DNA of 20,665 nucleotides from NCBI GenBank assembly GCA_900769555.1, contig CAAGHA010000180.1:1-20665 (forward strand), written 5' to 3'. Within the stretch, counting starts at the first letter, position 1. Every line of letters starts with the position of its first letter. Under the pieces are notes generated by a model, which was given only the letters and a program-made list of their open reading frames with translations, did not search any database and was not told the DNA's origin. Made by a program: the position numbers and the translations under genes. Positions 17,561 to 20,665 of this stretch are shown piece after piece. This DNA comes from Bacteroidales bacterium (GTDB lineage Bacteria > Bacteroidota > Bacteroidia > Bacteroidales > Paludibacteraceae).

Positions 17561-17582
17561 ATTAATATTCATCAAAAAATCC
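17561..17582 (-). repeat. 22-bp repeat, copy 2, at the end of folD
   Basis: Copy of 17245-17266. Here the ATG overlaps the folD stop (TGATG) and opens a 13-codon frame, MNINKEYYEKRRF, that stops at once: a likely relic of a duplicated gene start. Confidence 0.8.
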
Positions 17583-18357
17583 CTGCTGCCTCAATAATAT
17601 TATGTAGCATAGCCAATCTTGTCAGTAGACCTACGCCACCAGGAACGGGAGTAATTTCTTTACCTTCCGTATTATAACAATCTCCACACATCTTGCTGTT
17701 TTCATCAAAATTAATGCCCACATCAACAATAGGTGTATGAATTTCTTCACAATCAATTGCTCTTTTACCAATAGCAACAATGGCTAATTCAGATTCATTG
17801 ATGATATATGGCACTCCAACTGTTTTTGAATGGCAAAGAGTTACTGTCGCATCAAGGTCAGTTAACATTCTTGCCATAGGTTTACCTACAATATCACTTC
17901 TACCAATAACAGCAATATCCTTACCAACGAAATCATAATTACAAGCCTTTAAATAATTTACAATACCAAGAGGAGTACAAGGCTTAAATTTTGTCATAGG
18001 ATGGAAACCATCTACATCTTTATCAGGATTAACTGCAAGTTCAATTTCTTTAACATTAATATGTTTAGGAACTGGCATTTGAACAATAATAGCATCAACT
18101 TCTTTTTGAATATCATCAATATTAAAAATTAATTCGTCAGTAGTAATGTCTTCTGGAAAATGATACCATTCAAATTTAATACCAACTTCTTCACAATCTT
18201 TCTTTTTATTTGTAATATATTTATTAGATGCGGGATTATCTCCAACTTGAATAACTGCTAATTTAGGAACTTTATTTGCGGTTTTAATTAAATTAGCAAT
18301 TTTGGCTTTTTCCTACTGGAAATAATCCTTAATATTTAATGTGAAAACTTTATTCAT
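17572..18357 (-). CDS. folD: FolD bifunctional folate enzyme, in-frame TAG
   Basis: 261 residues, ATG 18357, AAAGGAGAG upstream, TGA stop; one TAG at codon 15 (18313-18315). Normal FolD is ~280 residues, so it is nearly full length. Motifs: Y47-x3-K51 (catalytic Tyr and Lys), Q-M-P-V-P (93-97), PDKDVDGFHP (111-120), NADP-site GRSDIVGKP (152-160), PVPGGVG (237-243). FolD interconverts 5,10-methylene- and 10-formyl-tetrahydrofolate, feeding thymidylate, purine and formyl-Met synthesis in the cytosol. First gene of a ten-gene operon. Without TAG readthrough the downstream part would lack a proper start. Confidence 0.92.
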
Positions 18358-18426
18358 CTTTATATCTCTCCTTTGGGAAAAATGTATACAAATCATATAC
18401 ATATATTTTTACTATTTTATATAAAT

Positions 18427-18455
18427 ATTATACAATATTTTTTTATTTTTGTCAA
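18427..18455 (-). promoter_or_regulatory. Promoter for the folD operon
   Basis: Perfect minus TTGACA (18450-18455), 17 bp, TG-TATAAT (18427-18432). The -35 boxes of this and the plus promoter are only 5 bp apart, back to back. Confidence 0.85.
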
Positions 18456-18460
18456 AAAAG

Positions 18461-18489
18461 TTGACTTTGCCCAAAAAATTTGATATAAT
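18461..18489 (+). promoter_or_regulatory. Divergent promoter for the right-end genes
   Basis: TTGACT (18461-18466), 17 bp, TGA-TATAAT (18484-18489). Start site expected near 18496, giving a leader of about 10 bases if GTG 18506 is the start. Confidence 0.8.
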
Positions 18490-18505
18490 ATTATTGGAGT
18501 TGGAG

Positions 18506-19570
18506 GTGAATTTTATTATTAAATTAGATTACACTTTAGAATCTCCAGAAGAAAGAGTAGAACATGTTGAAAAAATACTTGCCGAGGAACCAAACCCTAA
18601 TGGCAAATATCTTGAAATATTAGCAGATTACTTAATTCTTTGTATGGAGAAACAAGAAAGAAAAGAGCGAAAAATTTTAACTGACAATCGTATGATGACA
18701 GTCAACAAGAGAGAAATGTCTTTTGAAGGTCTTGTTTCCCAATTAGAAAATGGCGAAGATGGAATATATAATTTAATTAGAGAAAGTAAAAATTAGATTT
18801 TTTAGCATAAAGTTTCGATTACAAAAAAAGATTTAGAAGAAATACCCTTTTTACGATAGCTTAGAGAAGCCATTGAACTGTGGGAAGCGAAATTAAAAGT
18901 CGCACAAGGCAAAGATGCGTATTTAATTAAAAAAGCATTAATCGAAATGCGTAAAGACCAATATATTATTAAAAACGCATATCGTCGTCCTATCGTTCCA
19001 ACTAAATTAATTAAATCAACAAGTAAAATACCTTTAATAGATAAAACACATAGATTTGATGAAGATGGGTATCCCATTCCAGAAGGCGTGACATTATTAA
19101 ATCCATTAGTATGTTCCGCAATCCTATGTAATTACTCTAAACTAAAACAAGATTCATGGGGAGAATTTACTGATGATTTATATTATTTAATGGAAACATT
19201 TGATAAAATAAGTGAAGAAGCTTTAAGAGATTATCCTTTGTATCAACGATTAGTTGAATGTAAAGTTGATGGACTACAAAACGTTCAAATACAAGAAAAA
19301 TTAGAAGAAGAATTCGGTATCAAACATAGCTTTGAATATATTTCCAGTTTATGGCGTAAAAAGATACCAAAATTAATTGCTTCTACCGCCGAAGATCAAT
19401 GGCTGGATGAATATTATTTATCCCAAGAAAAAGGTAAATATAAAAAATGTAGTCGTTGCGGTCAAATCAAACTCGCACATAATAAATATTTTAGCAAAAA
19501 CAAAACAAGTAAAGACGGATTTTATAGTATATGTAAAGATTGCCGTAATAAAAAGAAAGATACAAAATAA
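18506..19570 (+). CDS. HTH and zinc-knuckle protein, three in-frame TAG
   Basis: Open to TAA 19568-19570 if TAG at 18794, 18803 and 18857 is sense; with the standard code it would split into two. Best start GTG 18506 after GGAG; an ATT start after GGAGGTGA cannot be excluded, and anything upstream is promoter. ~354 residues. The middle third has PIVPTKLIKSTSKIPLIDKT and DEDGYPIPEG; near ~265-300 an HTH-like segment (KVDGLQNVQIQEKLEEEFGI); C-terminal C-S-R-C-G ... C-K-D-C is a treble-clef zinc site as in HNH-type proteins. Possibly a terminase small subunit or late regulator (inference from domains and position). Confidence 0.75.
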
Positions 19571-19584
19571 ACGGGGTTGATACT

Positions 19585-20665
19585 ATGGCGAAAGAACAAT
19601 TTTATTGCAAAAGATGTAATAAAACTATGGGTGCTGAATAGTTTTATGGTTCTAATAATAAAGAAAAATATCCAAATGGTAAATTGGATTTATGTAAACA
19701 ATGCGTAACTGCACATGTAGATAACTGGAATCCAGAAACCTATGTATGGATTATGCAGGAATGTGACGTTCCTTATGTCCCAGATGAATGGGATAAATTA
19801 ATGAAAACATATGCGAAAGATCCTGATAAAGTAACTGGACTTTCCATTATGGGTAGATATCTATCCAAGATGAAATTAAAACAGCACAAAGATTATAGAT
19901 GGGAACATACCGAATTTTTACAACAACTTGCTGAAAGTAAAATAGAACAAACTATGAAACGACAAGGATACGGTATGGAGGAAATTACTATGGCTCTGGA
20001 AAGAAAGAAAATGATTATTCCAGAAGATGGATTTAAAGAGCCTGACCCACCTCCTCCACCCCCATTACATTTTGATGATGAAGATGACTATTTTAGTCAA
20101 CACGCTGAAGGTAGTGACATTGTCATTGACCTTACCGATGAAGATAAAACTTATTTACGCTTAAAATGGGGCAAAGCCTACAAACCTGAAGAATGGGTAA
20201 AATTAGAACAACTCTATGAAGAAATGATGAGTTCTTATGATATCCAAACTGCAGGTCATATTGATACTTTAAAATTAATTTGTAAAACTTCTTTAAAAGC
20301 AAATCAATTAATTGATATGGGTGATATTGAAGGATTCCAAAAGATGTCAAAAGTATATGACTCTCTTATGAAATCTGGTAAGTTCACTGCCGCTCAGAAT
20401 AAAGCAGAAGAAGGCGATTTTGTTGACTCTGTTGGCGAATTAATTGAGATGTGTGAAAAGAAAGGGTATATTGAAAGATTTTATATTGAATCTCCAAATG
20501 ATAGAGTAGATTTAACTATTCAAGATATGTAGAGATATACAAGAACCCTGATTGAAGAAGAAACTAATTTGAGTAATATGATTGAGCTGGCACTTAAACA
20601 GAATGCCAAAGAAGACCAAGAAAATACAGGAATTGAAGATGATATTGTTGATGAGGATAGTCTGA
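19585..20665 (+). CDS. Zinc-finger phage protein, 3' partial, two in-frame TAG
   Basis: ATG 19585 (GGGG 8 bases upstream), open through TAG at 19639 and 20530 to the window end (360 codons). N-terminal C-K-R-C ... C-K-Q-C (residues ~8-36) is a treble-clef zinc site; the first TAG lies inside it (GAEQFYGS). Then AHVDNWNPETYVWIMQECDV and PYVPDEWDKLM, and a proline run with acidic linker (PDPPPPPPLHFDDEDDYF). A second copy of the W-x-K-L-like helix follows (PEEWVKLEQLYEEMMSSYD). I associate this type with genes beside phage packaging modules, but assign no function. Confidence 0.75.

Noticed and set aside
18449..18505. Upstream start for the right-end zinc protein (MSKKLTLPKK...)
   Set aside because: It overlaps the -35 and -10 boxes of the plus promoter, so it would not be on the transcript.

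Overview
The window looks like part of a large double-stranded DNA phage (or a close relative) of a Gram-positive, Bacillota-type host. Reasons: near-consensus sigma-A promoters (TTGACA, 17 bp, TATAAT, usually with an extended -10 TG), strong AGGAGG-type ribosome binding sites, dense small ORFs of phage type, and a GIY-YIG nuclease, DEDDh exonuclease, Lar-type anti-restriction protein and Pth2-like protein together. The most important property is that TAG is read as an amino acid, most simply glutamine. Several genes are complete only if in-frame TAG is sense (FolD, Lar, the GIY-YIG protein, a 66-residue protein and two right-end zinc proteins). Every complete gene I call ends in TAA or TGA.

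Layout. (1) 1-1763, plus strand, AT-rich, TAG-containing: GIY-YIG nuclease and small proteins. (2) 1763-1793, bidirectional terminator. (3) 1799-13972, minus strand: about 27 small genes without in-frame TAG, GC-richer in codon choice, with about 20 strong promoters. This block is punctuated every ~1.4-2.3 kb by regulatory islands (about 2.58, 4.15, 6.29, 8.62, 10.70, 12.96 kb; a degenerate one near 14.3 kb). A full island has promoters facing each other across a GC-rich palindrome and lies just downstream of the terminator of the preceding operon. Recognisable products are a DEDDh exonuclease, a HAD phosphatase, a degenerate GIY-YIG protein, a duplicated two-gene cassette and several membrane miniproteins. 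The gaps carry candidate structured RNAs, two of which are related to each other. (4) 13973-14612, gene-less, with short hairpin repeats and three 33-bp iteron-like repeats. (5) 14613-18357, one AT-rich minus operon starting with folD: folD, two unknowns, pth2-zinc ribbon fusion, zinc-ribbon proteins, miniproteins, lar and others. (6) 18427-18489, divergent promoters, then plus-strand genes to the window end: two zinc-binding proteins, the first with an HTH-like segment, possibly the start of a packaging or late module.

How it may work together (inference). The minus block resembles early host-takeover genes written to be readable with or without the recoding machinery, while flanking genes that use TAG can only be completed once an amber-decoding tRNA is present. 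A peptidyl-tRNA hydrolase would suit a cell whose ribosomes stall or drop off during the code change, and FolD supplies one-carbon folates for thymidylate, purines and formyl-Met. No convincing suppressor tRNA or release factor gene was found inside this window.
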